A DNA stretch of 64,000 nucleotides from contig MNCI01007802.1 of the NCBI GenBank assembly GCA_015680685.1, positions 669,530 through 733,529 on the forward strand, read 5' to 3'. The position numbers and the translations under genes were made by a program. Under the pieces are notes generated by a model. It had not been told where the DNA came from, did not search any database, and was given only the letters and a program-made list of their open reading frames with translations. Below, one piece after another: positions 34,240 to 45,844 of the stretch. Positions within the stretch are counted from its first letter, which is position 1. The number at the start of each line of letters is the position of its first letter. The DNA comes from Gnetum montanum (Eukaryota > Streptophyta > Gnetopsida > Gnetales > Gnetaceae).

Positions 34240-35060
34240 TAAAACAAGGCTTCACAATCCACAACATTCATCAAACACTCAAAAACACTCATATAACATT
34301 GCAAAGTATGAAGCTTTACAACAACACAACAATCATTCTCAACACAAGGCATAATTGAAAGAGAATCTCTCCCATAGCTTAGGACTAAGATCTCAATTCA
34401 TATTCTAGAACATAAGAATACAAAGAAAAAACACACACAAAATTAATCTTGACATGCAACCATAATCATGCACTCACACAATATGTGGCCGTGACATCTC
34501 TTGTTAATTTGATTAATTCATCATAGACATCAACGTAAAACACATAGAATATTTATTAAAAATAAAGACAAGAAAGATAGAAACCTTTCTCCAAGCTCAA
34601 ATTAGATATTTCTCGTTCTTTCTATCATTTTCTTCTTTTGTTTTACTGTTTCCAATTTGGAACTACCAATTTAAAAGTTTTCATAGCTATATGCATTGTC
34701 TTTGACTTTCCTGGAAGATATCCTACAAAAATCCATCATTTTTGTGAGATTTCTCCTTCTATTAGGAGACACATTTATGAAAGCTAATATCTTTCATCAA
34801 TAGTGGAGACATCTCTCTTGAGACATCTCATGATAGTTGGGATGTGTTGCCTAAGATGTCTCCTCAAATAGTGGGACATCTTTCTTGAGATGTCTCCTTC
34901 TTAGGCCAGATGTCTTTTACACCATTCTAGTTGTCTACTATGCACTTTAGATCTTTCCCAAGATGTCTCCTTGATCTCCAAGATGTTTCCATAAATCCAA
35001 AGACCTACAAGGGATTGGAAGAGGTAAATCTATACTAGCTCTCGCATCCCTGAAAAAGCA
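34240..35060 (-). mobile_element. Octamer-rich LTR (3' LTR of element E)
   Basis: It lies immediately downstream, in minus-strand sense, of an integrase C-terminus, as a 3' LTR should. It is densely studded with gatgtct/agacatc motifs between 34740 and 34990, at least ten in 250 bp, and aligns with 17890-18345. Outer limits are approximate. Confidence 0.55.
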
Positions 35061-35289
35061 ACCTTATATGATCAAGATAGTATGGGTAGAAGTAATCCCC
35101 TACTTAAGAAGTTTCATCTCATGGACCCATACAAAATAATTAGTGGATTGATTGTTCAAGTGGACCAAGTATTCATGCCTCTTCACTCTAGTTCTTGAAG
35201 CTTTTTTTCACTTGACTATGATTGCTTGTCTCTTATTTAAAGGATTGGACTTTTCAATATGTTCCTTGAACTCATTAATGCTACTTGTA

Positions 35290-36245
35290 TGTTTTCCTCA
35301 TCAACCAACCTACAATAATGCATAATATCTACAACATTAAATACAAAAGACATAAACATTTTTTGGTAATTCAATCTCAATAGTAGTATCATTAATTTTG
35401 GCCTTTAATTTGAAAGGACCCATTTTCTTGGCTTTCAACTTGGAGAAGTTAACATCTTTCAATCTATTCTTCATAAAGTTTATCCAAACAAGATCACTAA
35501 TAATAAAATTAGACTTTCAGTTACTCTCATTTCTCTTAAGGATGCTCTCCTTGGCCTTCTTCTCAATGTTTTCCTTCACATGTGCATGAAGATCCCTCAT
35601 CTCTTGCATAAAAGTAACATCAAGTTGAGCTTATTCCTTAAAGCTCTTCAAATTGTCCACCATCTTAGGAAAAAAAATCATAATTCATCTCAAATGATCT
35701 TTTACCAATAGCAATATGAAAGAAATTATTATAAGAAAATATAGCATGACATAACAAAATTTTCCATAGATTGAACTATCCATTACATAAACACCTTAAT
35801 ATATTTAGCAAGGATTTATTCACCACTTCACATTGGTCATCAGATTATGGATGATATGTACTAGAAAAATTTAACTTTGTCCCTAAAATTTTTTAAAGAG
35901 ATCCCTAAGACTGACTAGTGAATTTGGAGTCTCTATCATTGACAATATTAAAAGGAATTCCATGCAACATTAAAACATGTTGGAAAAATAAATTTATAGC
36001 ATGAGAAGCATCCCTTACCTTTTTTCATGGAATGAAATATGCTACTATAAAAAATTAGCATCGATTTTATTTTTTATTTTTGGAATACTACTCACAAAAT
36101 CCATTAACATAGTTTTTCAAGTAAAGGCATATAATGTCCATACAATCCTTTACCTTCTTTGATTTTTTGAAAATTCAAATACTTATTTACAAATTTTAAA
36201 ACTTTAGTTATCATTCCTAGATAAAATTAGTGTCTAGCTACAAGG
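35290..36245 (-). pseudogene. Gypsy integrase (core to C-terminus) of element E
   Basis: The minus strand shows IPFNIVNDRDSKFTSQS, with the second catalytic Asp in NDRD. Then come LNFSSTYHP.SDDQ.EVVNKSLLNI, with the catalytic Glu in EVVN, WKILLCHAIFSYNNFFH, and further on VKENIEKKAKE, DLVWINFMKNRL, FSKLKAKKMGPFKLKAKIND and IEIELP. These are the DDE core and the GPF/Y C-terminal domain of Ty3/gypsy integrases, which insert element cDNA. Stops are scattered through it. The family A LTR inserted at 36252 cuts the upstream part away. Confidence 0.8.
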
Positions 36246-36251
36246 TTCAAT

Positions 36252-37121
36252 TGATGAGTGATGAGGTACCCCTACATCCAAGCATATGAATCACAAAGCA
36301 TTCATTAGCGATCTGGTCAAATTCTATGGACTTTATAGCTTCTGGTGCATTAGTCTTCTAGGAAGTGAGCCTTGCCTTAAGATCATTAATTATCTTCTTG
36401 ATTACACTTGTGAAATACAAAGGTATGGTTAAGTGAAATCAAGGCATATGACTTTTATCATTTTATATTTTATGTTCTTTGGTGCTTTAAAGAGAGAGAT
36501 AAAGTAAATTTGATAACTAATCTAAATAAACTAACTAATTTATCTCTAACTAATCCTAACCTAAGCATCTAGTCCCACTTTCCATACACATCTTGAACCC
36601 ATGTATCCACTATTGGATTACCAAGTGCGACACCACTGGGTGCACCAAGCAATAATGCTATTGGGATTACCAAGTGGATGTGTGTTATGCTCGAAGTGGT
36701 CATACTTATATGTTTAATCTATCTAGCTTAACTCACTTAATTAGCTTAACTACTAGAAAAAATTAAATAATTCACTAAAATCATTAAATGCATAAATAAA
36801 TATGTCAACTATTTAGAATGCTACAAGGTTTATTAAGAAGCTTCTCTTTATTGCCGTACACACTATTGTGCTTAGGTATAATAATGCTTAAATAAAGATC
36901 TATACACTCAATGACTCCTATTGAGAGCACTTGGGAAAAATATTCTAACTTTCAAATGAACAAAATACAAGAATTTGACTACTACTATCTAGTGGATGTC
37001 ATAAATGTGGCTGGTGAACACATATTTATACAAAAAAAATGGACCCTGCATTGATGGGGCTACATCGATGTAGTAAATGATGCATCAATGGGGCCATGTC
37101 AATGAGGCCTAGTCCCCATCA
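36252..37121 (-). mobile_element. Family A LTR, 3' LTR of a non-autonomous element
   Basis: On the minus strand it runs from TGATGGGGACTAGG to CACTCATCA (870 bp). The flanking 'tcatgagggta' before its start matches the polypurine tract before the LTR at 49191 (tcatggaggta), so 37122 upward is the interior of its own element. It is inserted in the integrase relic of element E. U3 here has TGATGCATCA-like palindromes rather than clean GATATC motifs. Confidence 0.8.
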
Positions 37122-39284
37122 TACCCTCATGACTAAATAAAAACTTGTCCTTGAGTTTCTTTACAAAATTGGGAAGGTATAGGATTATTGATTGACTTTT
37201 AACAAAACAAAGCAAACTACCTTGAAAAAATTAAATGCTTGAGTGTATAGATGAACACATTACAAAAACTATGGTGTTCATGACACAAAATTAAACATCA
37301 TGACATGAGTCTTCAAAATTGGATGACATTTCCTTTGATGGCATGAAGTTGGTGGAGAAGGTTAGATAGTCCTAGGCAGTGGTGGCTTCTGAGGCTCTGA
37401 GGGACCTTCACTAGCTTTAGGCATGTGCAATGGCTTAGGTGGCTATGATTGTATTGTTTCTCCTGCAAATTTTGGTGGGAGGAAAAAGGCATCCAGTAAT
37501 GCCTTCATTTTCTTCTTCTTACTTCTAGGAACATGCACTATCCACATAGCTTGGCCAATGTTGGCAAGAACGAGCACATCCCAAGGATAGGGAATCAATG
37601 GAAAGAACTCCTTAGAATTAATGAACTAGGCATCAAATTGTTTATGCTTGATGTTGAACACCTTAACTATGTCTTTCAAATCCTTGTAATCATTCATTCT
37701 CTTGGTCAAGTTCCTGGTAGTTGATCATTGATCCATGAATCATGCCCTAAGAACTTTGAGTTCAACATTTCCTATCTCAAGCTTTTGCTTAGTGTCTTTA
37801 TGGTGCTTGAACTCGTCCTTGTATAGCAAGTACAAGCTGGCCACTTATTTTTCTAATTTTAATCACAATCATCTGATAGTTATCATTGCCAATTTTTCAT
37901 AGTGAAGATTGACCAATTCCATGTATTCTATCTTTTCTTCAATTTTCAACTCCTTTAGGTGGATCTCTACATTGTTATAGGCATCAATCCCATCAATGAT
38001 GGGCTACCATACTTCTCTTTCTTACTAGAGTTGCTGGAAGCCTTCATTTGCTTTTTCCTTAGCCATTTGAATATGTTTTTGATTTACGTCCTTCTGTAAG
38101 CCAACTTGGTCTCTATAGTGATTTTTAACTCTTTTAAACATAAGAGCCTCATTATTCTAGGCAGAAATATTAATGGAGGACTTCTAGTGTAAGACTCAAA
38201 CTTCCTTCATAGATAGATTTCAATTCTCCATGGCCAATTTCCTTAACTTAGTGTTTACCCTAGCAAGTTGCTCCTATTGTTGATGAATGAATTCCTACAT
38301 TTGTTGTTTTTGTACATCAATATTACGTAGGCAATGATTTTCAATGGTTAGTGATTCATTTTCTTGATGCATCTAAACTAAGTCCTTTTGAACCAAGTAG
38401 GTTTTTCTTCTACTATAGATTTCTTGAAGATGACCGTCACCATTTCCTCCTTAGCTTGTTTTAGTCATTCTTGAAGCTATTAAAAAGACTCATCTCTGGT
38501 TGTTGCCAAGTTGAGGAGCATGGGATCACCAAAATAGGCACATAGTCTAGCAACTTCTACTGCCAAACATTGGTTCCAAGCTTTGGCCATTTGAAGTTGC
38601 CTCCCAAATATGATGCACTTACCCTTTTCTTTTAGCAACTCTAGCTAGGTTGTAGTGATGTTGTCCAAAAAATCAAAGATATCTAGAATCAATTACCCGA
38701 TTCCCATTAGTTGATCTAGCAACTATTCATGCTAGGCTACATTCAATCTTTCACTAACCGTGCTTGCAAACATCTACACATCTTAAAGTGTAGATATGTT
38801 TGGTATAGACTCCATAGGTGCATTAAGCACTTCAATGATTCAATCAGCAACTACTTCAATAGTAGTCTATGCCCATAGTGCTGCATCACTAATACAGTTA
38901 TCTCCTTGCCTTCCTCTAAATGCATCAAAAAGGAGGTGGCATTCCTAGAGATTTTTGGGAAGAAAAGATATTGAGATAAGGACACCATTACCTCTTAGGC
39001 ATTGTGACCTAACCTCGTGGACAACTGCATTCTTTGGGTAGAGAATATCAACCTACCTCTTTTCATCTGGCTAATTGTCTAAGCCACCTCATTAAGGTGA
39101 CTCATCACTAGTTGGTATATAGATAGGTTACCACCACTCATTCTTACACACTACTCTTTGTCACGCAAGAGCTTCACTTAGATTTTATGCAAGCACGCAA
39201 TGGCTACATGTGGCTTTGGTGTTGTTTCTAGAGTAGGCTATGGAGGTGGTGACTGATGCTTCTCTTCTTTAGTTACAACAAGTG

Positions 39285-39378
39285 TCTTGTCCTTCATTAT
39301 TTCAAATCATGAAGCCAAAGGAGCATGCCTNTTCTTGTCCTTCATTATTTCAAATCATGAAGCCAAAGGAGCATGCCT
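39285..39378. other. Probable assembly join: N flanked by identical 46-mers
   Basis: 39285-39330 and 39333-39378 are identical and separated only by the N at 39331 plus one base. This is the pattern left when two overlapping contig ends are placed side by side with a one-base gap instead of being merged. Confidence 0.85.
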
Positions 39379-39389
39379 AATTGTGTCAT

Positions 39390-40275
39390 TTTCATAGCGG
39401 ATGATCCCTACCCTTTTGCAAATTTTTTGGATGAGGCATGGGAAAGGTAGGATTTTCCTTTCACGTTCATTTTTTTTGAAGCACTTCTTGATCTTTAAAT
39501 AGATTAATTATGGAAGGTTTGCTAAAAATCTCTTACTTAGAGTAGCACATGCTTGGGCGGAAAGGGTAGTCAGCTTGCTGGGCCTCATCATTGGATTAAG
39601 ATGGTAGGCCACTATTTTGAAGTATATGTGTTTCGTTGGTGTGAGTGCTTCATATTCCTTACGATTGACCCCATAACACCATTGAGTTCAATTTTTTTTG
39701 GCCTCAAGGTCACTTTGTGTTGATAGCTCTACTAGTTGTGTCTTAGTATTAGGAAACCCTAGTGCCTATGTGATAGCTTTAGCCAAGTAGAACACTTGAA
39801 TATCCTTGATTTTCACTATGTAGCCTAGCCTTCTATTGTTCTAGAAGAGATACATCTCTCCCATGTACCACTCCCCACTAAAAGTGATGACTATCCACAT
39901 GGGAAAGGTTTGCAATTGTGTTTTCATCTCTGCTAGAGCATGTTTTAAAAATGGCCCAAAGTTTAGTTCCTAGAGAACTGAGTGTTGGATATTACAAGTC
40001 TTGATGGTGTCTAGGAAAGCTTGTGTTAGTGTGACTTCAAGCCTTGGTATGGGTCTTGGTGCTTTCCCTCACTAAAATTATTCTCTTGGCATTTCGTCTT
40101 CAAAAATCTATCAAACAGATTCAACTTTGGAATCCTATTGAAGAGATCCCATTGCATAGGTTGCTTCTTATTGTTCCTTGGCTTGTTCTTGTTGGCCCCT
40201 TCTAGTTCTAGGCTGTTTCTTCCTTAGTTGAGAGGGTTCTCCCTCTTATGATTGTTTTAGTCTTGTTGCCATCTA
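39390..40275 (-). pseudogene. Putative plant transposon protein-like domain ORF
   Basis: Begins MATRLKQS at 40275 after 'gttgtgattatag'. Stops interrupt a basic N-terminus (RKKQPRTRRGQQEQAKEQ). Later blocks are LYLAKAIT.ALGFPNTKT, YEALTPTKHIYFKIVAYHLN, PMMRPSKLTTLSAQACATLS, and LPFPCLIQKICKRVGIIRYE. The arrangement 'LT...A......' followed by an aliphatic helix and then 'LPFPxLIxxxCxxxGV' is the hallmark of the domain annotated as putative plant transposon protein in many LTR-element-associated plant ORFs. Its biochemical role is unknown. The assembly join at 39331 lies just beyond its C-terminal end. Confidence 0.5.
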
Positions 40276-41166
40276 TAATCACAACATAACCATAGGTTAG
40301 CAATTATTGTGTAACATGAAATAATTAGGATACCTTACCTTCTTAGGATATTTACACTTGGCTAAGTTGTGATTATGGCTAATTTAATCAGTTTCAATCA
40401 TTATTTTATTTATGTTTTAACGTTAACAAGTCATTTTAGAGGGTTTTGAAATGGTTAACTCTCAAACTTTGATGGTTTCATATCATTGTATTTATTAATC
40501 CTTTGGGGGCCTTAAAAAAATTTTCAAAAAATTTCATTGGAAACCTTAAGGTTTTGGCCACCATGATGAAGAGCTTACCTCCAATAGCTACAGGATTAAA
40601 GAACAAAGTGATTTGGACAAATGGTTGGAATGTTATGGGCTCTAGAAGATTTTGGGCTTTGAAAAATGGAAAACACTCCCCTCATGTTATGAAGCAAATG
40701 TCAAAAATTTTCAAAGTATGTGGTAGTATATAAAGAGTTTTTAACATGAATTAATGGGGCCTCATCAATGTAGCTGTTTACCATCGTAGACTTTCATTGA
40801 CTTTGGTCAAACTTTCAGAATACAAGGAGTTTTTAAGTGAAATTGGGGTCAAGTGGAAGCCCAGAAAGCCATGAACATGATAAAAATATTAAAAGAGGGT
40901 ATTAGAGTTTAGAAAATTAAGAAATTTGATAAAATATTTTAAAAAATGAATATTACTAGAGTCTAATGAGCATTTTTTAGGATACACAATGGAATATTGG
41001 AAAGATAGGATTATAGTAATGTCTATAGTAAGGAACTTAACTAACCAAGACAAAATATATGCAAAGGGGTCCTCCCCATAGTAGGCACATGCCCTTTTCT
41101 CCTTTTCATAACCTCAACTATGGAGTCTGTGGGCCCTAGCGTCGATTAATGGTCATGAAAAGTTAA

Positions 41167-41481
41167 GGATGGGTACTTATGTTAGGCTAGCTAGGCAGTA
41201 AATGAATTAGATCTTAAATTACTTTACTTTTCATTCTTGTCATAGACAACTAAACTTCTAAAACATAAAATGATAAAAATCATGTACGTCAATTACAATT
41301 AAACTATACCCTTGAGATTCACAAGTGTAGTTGGGAAGACAACAAACATTCTCAATGCCCATTTCACTTCCTAGGGAAATTAGTGCACTAGATAACTATA
41401 GGTCCATAGAATTTGGCTAGATCGCATGTGAACACCTTAGTGATTCATATGGTTAGCATAGGGGTACCTTGCTGCTCATCA
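41167..41481 (+). mobile_element. 5' LTR remnant of element B (last ~315 bp)
   Basis: Starting at 'gatgggtacttatgttaggc' it follows 49704-50017 to CTCATCA. U3 and the TATA box are absent, so this LTR can no longer drive transcription. Confidence 0.85.
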
Positions 41482-41482
41482 T

Positions 41483-41501
41483 TGGCACCATTGCTATGGA
41501 C
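41483..41501 (+). other. Primer-binding site of element B (tRNA-Asp)
   Basis: TGGCACCATTGCTATGGAC matches the plant tRNA-Asp(GTC) complement TGGCGCCGTTGCCGGGGAT except for changes that mostly convert CG or C to CA/T, plus G-to-T at one site. Confidence 0.75.
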
Positions 41502-41641
41502 CTGTCGGTTGTTTCATCTACTATCTAGGACTTAGTGGAAATCATTCAAAATCATTGGAACGAACCTTAGAGTCATATCATATTTTACAATTACTACAAC
41601 CAAAGTTAAAAGCACACTACATTTTTATCATCTAATTGAAA

Positions 41642-44130
41642 ATGTCTTTTTCTCATAGGAGGGCTTCTCCACCCAAGTCTGATGGAGATCATTAGCCGGA
41701 ACATCAACAATATGGAGTGGCATATGCTTATTATAATGACTATGTACCCAATTTCACCTTCATCTTGAGAATGGGGTCTCCAAGATCATTAGCCGACACC
41801 TCAACAAATGGTTATATAATGGGGTCTCCAAGAATTTCATGTTGAGAATGTTATGCAAGATATTGATGCCTAGGATTATCATCCCACTGAGGCACAACAT
41901 CTATGAGATCAACAACTAGAACAATTTCATGAATTTCTGAAGGGAAAAGGATTTAATGATTCCCCATTCCTGCTATACCAAAAATATGGTGGGGAACCCT
42001 TCTCTGGGGGTTTTTCATTCAATGAAATTCCTCTCTTTCACTTCAGTGAAGGAGGTCAAAACCAAAACTTATAGTCCACTATTCACAATCTTGGTTTTGG
42101 TAAGAATGGATCTAATAACAAAGAAGGATCCAAAGAGGCAAGTCAAAGTAGGAATGTGTACAAGAAACAAGATTGTGATAATGGCTGCGATCATTAAAGA
42201 GGTAGTAGTAGGAATTATGATGGTGCTCATTTTCCTTCCTCTTCACCTTTGTTGTCATCATCTTCTTCTTTTAGCTTTGACCATGACTACAGGAGGTGAG
42301 ACCATGATATAGGTGACCAAAATGATTGATGGAACCAAAATGATGAAAGGGATCATTGGGAAAGTCAAGATCAAGGGCATAGACATTCAAGAGAGGCACA
42401 TCATCATGAATGAAGGGGCAGTAAAGGGCATCATAGGCACCATGATTATGGCCTTGATGAGCCTTTGTATGCTCAATATTAAAAAGGTAATAAAAATTCC
42501 AATAAGACATGTGAAGGATAGTTGGATCCAAAGGCTAGACATGAATAATATTCCTCGATTTGAAGGGGGATATAACTCTGGTTTGTAGAACCATATCCAA
42601 GCTTTTTAAGATGCATGTGACTTGTAGAACATAGAGAATGAGTGGCAAATACTTAAGTTGTTCCTAAGGACACTCATCAAAGAAGCAAAGGACTAGTACT
42701 GATCCATACAGCCAAAATCTATCAGACAATGGAGTATATTATTTAATGATAAATATCAAATATACTCCAAAGTGTCCAACTTGAGAAGGTAAATCCAAGG
42801 ATGGAAACAAGGAACAAAAGAACCCTTGGATGCTGCCATCAACTGATACTATTCCTTAATTCATAAGTGTCTTGGCCATGATCATTCTCAATTGGATCAA
42901 CTTTTCCACATTGTAGATGGGCTTCAATTAGAAATAAGGAGAACCCTTGGTGTCTATGCCCAAGGGCAACTATCAAAATTAAGTGCTTGTTAGATACAAA
43001 GACTAATCAATCAGGTAGCTAAAAAGGAGGATGAATTAAAAAAAAAAAAAGAGAAAGTGTAGAAGAATATAACCGCAATCCTTCCATTTGCAAGAGGGAG
43101 GTTTGATTCTATGACAGTGAAGAAGAATTCACACCTGATGAGGTGGTGAATAGGAAAACCTTACCACTCCAAAAATTTTAGTCTAAAATTATGACCAAGG
43201 TTGATCAGTTACGAAACTCCATGAATAGCAAGTTTCAAGCTATCCTAAAAATTACTAAAGATTCTAAAAAATAAGGTAGTGATTGTGAGTGCAAGAGGCA
43301 CAAGGAAGTTGAATGTGCCTATCAAAAAGGTAAGGGCAAGATTACTGCAATAAAAGAAGTTGTGAAAAGTGAATTAGATGATGATGGTGGATGTAACATT
43401 TGCCAGTATGAACATCCTAAGTGATGTTGTCCCATAGTGTCACATTTACAAGAGTCTGGGGTGTATGCTTTGAATCCATGACTAACACAAAGGAAAACAT
43501 CCAGAAGATTACCTTATCCTCAAGGTAATTTTAGGTAGTCCCACTAGCCATAGCAATATTATCCAAGAGAAACTCCAATACAACCATATGTGTAGTATCA
43601 ATAGTGGTAGTAATCAAAATCATGGGCACTGGCACCACNCAGTATCAATAGTGGTAGTAATCAAAATCATGGGCACTGGCACCACCAATGTAGTACCCTT
43701 ATAGATAACCTAGTCCATATGGATACTATGTTTAGCAATCCCTGTCACATTTCCACTTTCCAATCTCATTACCATCCTTCTAATTATTATTGAACTCATT
43801 CTCTACATGAAAGGAGGGATGCCACCTTTTATTCTTATCCCCCTCCTATCCCTACACATGTTCTTTCTCTACCACCTACTCCACCTATGCAGGGTAAACT
43901 ACCAGCTCAATTGCAACAATGCAATGCTACTAGAGTTGTTAATTTACAATAGGTTCATCAACTGAGTGGGTCAAATACTTGATCAAAGAAAAAATCTTTC
44001 TTTTGATCTCATAGTCCATATAAGCTCTTAAATACACCTGCGGTTGACAACCCTATCCCTCCATCTTCATCTGTTTCAAATTCCTTTGATTCCCCTTCAA
44101 ACTAAAATCTAGCTAGGATCCATAATGTGA
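41642..44130 (+). pseudogene. Athila-like gag of element B
   Basis: Opens MSFSHRRASPPKSDGDH (compare MPSSHKSSSPPKDHTRD at 61420), with YVPNFTFIL soon after. The core runs IQRLDMNNIPRFEGGYNSGL, NIENEWQILKLFLRTLIKEA, FNDKYQIYSKVSNLRR, GWKQGTKEPLDAAIN and LFHIVDGLQLEIRRTLGVYA. The cysteine motif CNICQYEHPK.CCP lies at about 43392-43433, followed by a Pro/Gln/Tyr-rich tail. Stops stand where sister copies have Gln. The single N at 43639 is within the tail. Confidence 0.8.
43594..43685. other. Probable assembly join: N flanked by identical 45-mers
   Basis: 43594-43638 equals 43641-43685; the N is at 43639. Same pattern as at 39331. The duplication should not be read as biology. Confidence 0.85.
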
Positions 44131-44149
44131 TGCTTACTCACACTTAATC

Positions 44150-44490
44150 TAATTGGATCTTTGCTGGATACCTTCCTAGGAAACTAGCCAATCTTGGAAA
44201 TCTTCTAATTTATTTGCAGATTGCTAGGAATGAACCGTGCAAAGCTCTTCTCAACTCAAGTTCTAGTGTCAATTTAATTTCTCATAAGATATACACTTCA
44301 TGGAACCTACCTCCTCTCAAGAAGAGCAGTATTATATTAGAATTGGTAGACCACTTCATCATTGTTCCATTGGAACTGGTGGAAAACATTGTGAGCACTA
44401 TTTGTGGGTGGTCTTATCCTACTAATTTCCTAGTGATCAAGGTGGAGAACTGCAAAGGAGATTTTCCAATCATCATGGGAAGAACATGAC
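44150..44490 (+). pseudogene. Aspartic protease of element B, active site mutated
   Basis: Open for 91 codons from 44214: ARNEPCKALLNSSSSVNLIS, then PLELVENIVSTICGW, NFLVIKVENCKGDFPIIMGR. In Athila-like proteases the first block reads (L/V)D(S/T)G(A/S)SVNL(I/L)(S/P). Here the catalytic Asp is Asn and the Gly is Ser, both one G-to-A change. The protease would cleave the gag-pol polyprotein; this copy cannot. Confidence 0.75.
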
Positions 44491-45159
44491 TTAGCATTGT
44501 TGAGGTAAGAGTGGGCATCAGTGATCTTTCCCTAGAAATATCTAGGAAAATGCATTAGGAAAGATCAAGAAGAAGTGAGTTTCATGCATCATGTACAATG
44601 ATACAAGATGCAATTGTGTGCAAACGCTCTAGGCTATGAAACAAGCATCTATCTCTGCATGCAAGCACTATGCACTAGAAGCAAAACTTCAAAGGTGTCT
44701 ATACCTAGTAGCCATAAAATAGGAGGGCATCCAGTTGCTAGCCACTGATTCTAAGAGTAGCACACTTTGCATGGAACTGACTGAGAGATTGACATGTGCA
44801 TATGTCATAGGCATGAATGAACTAGAGCAAGTTCATCACCAACTCTTTGATGATCCAAATGATTATACTTATTGAAGAGAGTTGGAAATTCCTGAAAATT
44901 CTAAGAGCCCCTTGAACTAAAATCACTACTGGTTGGAATGGAGTATGTGTTTTTTAAAAATGGAAAGTTGATTATAATCAATGCAAATCTTGCTCTAGAG
45001 TAGAAAAGGATGCTTTTGAACATGGTTGAAAAATGGTCAATATCTTTTGCTCTGTCATATCTTGAACTCATAGGGATTAATCCTAGGATATGCCAACATT
45101 GTATCTACACTAATCTAGCCATGAAGCCAAAGAGATAGCCACAAAGGTGATTGAACAGT

Positions 45160-45800
45160 AAATTAAAGTAGATTGTTAAAGAGGAAATTGAACAACTCCT
45201 TAAGGAAGGGTTCATTTATCCCATTGTGGATAGTGAGTTGGTTAGTCCACTCATGATTTTGCCAAAGAAAGGAGGCAAGTGGTAGGTCTATATCGATTTT
45301 TAATTGCTAAATATGATAACATTCAAGGACCATTTTCCATTGTCATTTCTTGATAAGGTGTTAGACACAATATCTAGGCATTGCTACTACAGTTTTCTAG
45401 ATGGTTATAGTGGCTATAACCAAATTTAAATCATACTAGAGGACCATGAAAAGACAACATTCACAAATATTTGGGGGACTTTTGCATATCGCAAGATGCC
45501 ATTTAGTCTATGCAATGCTTCTACTACATTCCAACACCTGGTTTTGAGCATTTTTAGATAGAAAATTGAAAGTGATGTAGAAGTCTTCATGGATGACTTC
45601 TCCACTTATGGAGCTACATTTGAGTAAGCCTTGGACCACCTTGCACAAGTGCTAAAATGATGTGTTGAAACCAACTTATGGCTTAGTTGGCAAAAAATTC
45701 ACCTAATGGTCTAAGAAGGCATTATATTAGGGCACAAAACATCACAAGCAGGAATTAAGGTAGACCCTAAGAAAATAAGGGTCATCCAAGGAATAACCCA
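45160..45800 (+). pseudogene. Reverse transcriptase of element B
   Basis: IVKEEIEQLLKEGFIYPIVD, SPLMILPKKGGKW, VYIDF.LLNMITFKDHFPLS, YYSFLDGYSGYNQI, FAYRKMPFSLCNASTTFQH and the catalytic strand VEVFMDDFSTYG are all in one frame. It then continues to KVDPKKIRVIQGI. The FMDD box is intact, but stops (for example after GGKW and within LLN) interrupt the protein. Only about 30 codons separate the end of RT from the pre-integrase segment WYDDILTYL, so RNase H is deleted. Confidence 0.85.
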
Positions 45801-45844
45801 CCAACCAAAAACTATAACTAAATAATTGTCCAATGAGCCTAAAT

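Larger units (their letters stand above)
37122..41166 (-). mobile_element. Interior of a non-autonomous family A element (no gag-pol)
   Basis: About 4 kb behind a family A LTR with its polypurine tract. No RT, integrase or gag core was found on either strand. It carries one long decayed ORF on the minus strand (39390-40275) and helical, Gln/Lys/Glu-rich decayed coding sequence at 37500-39300. The right end is cut at 41166/41167, where element B's LTR remnant starts. Confidence 0.55.
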
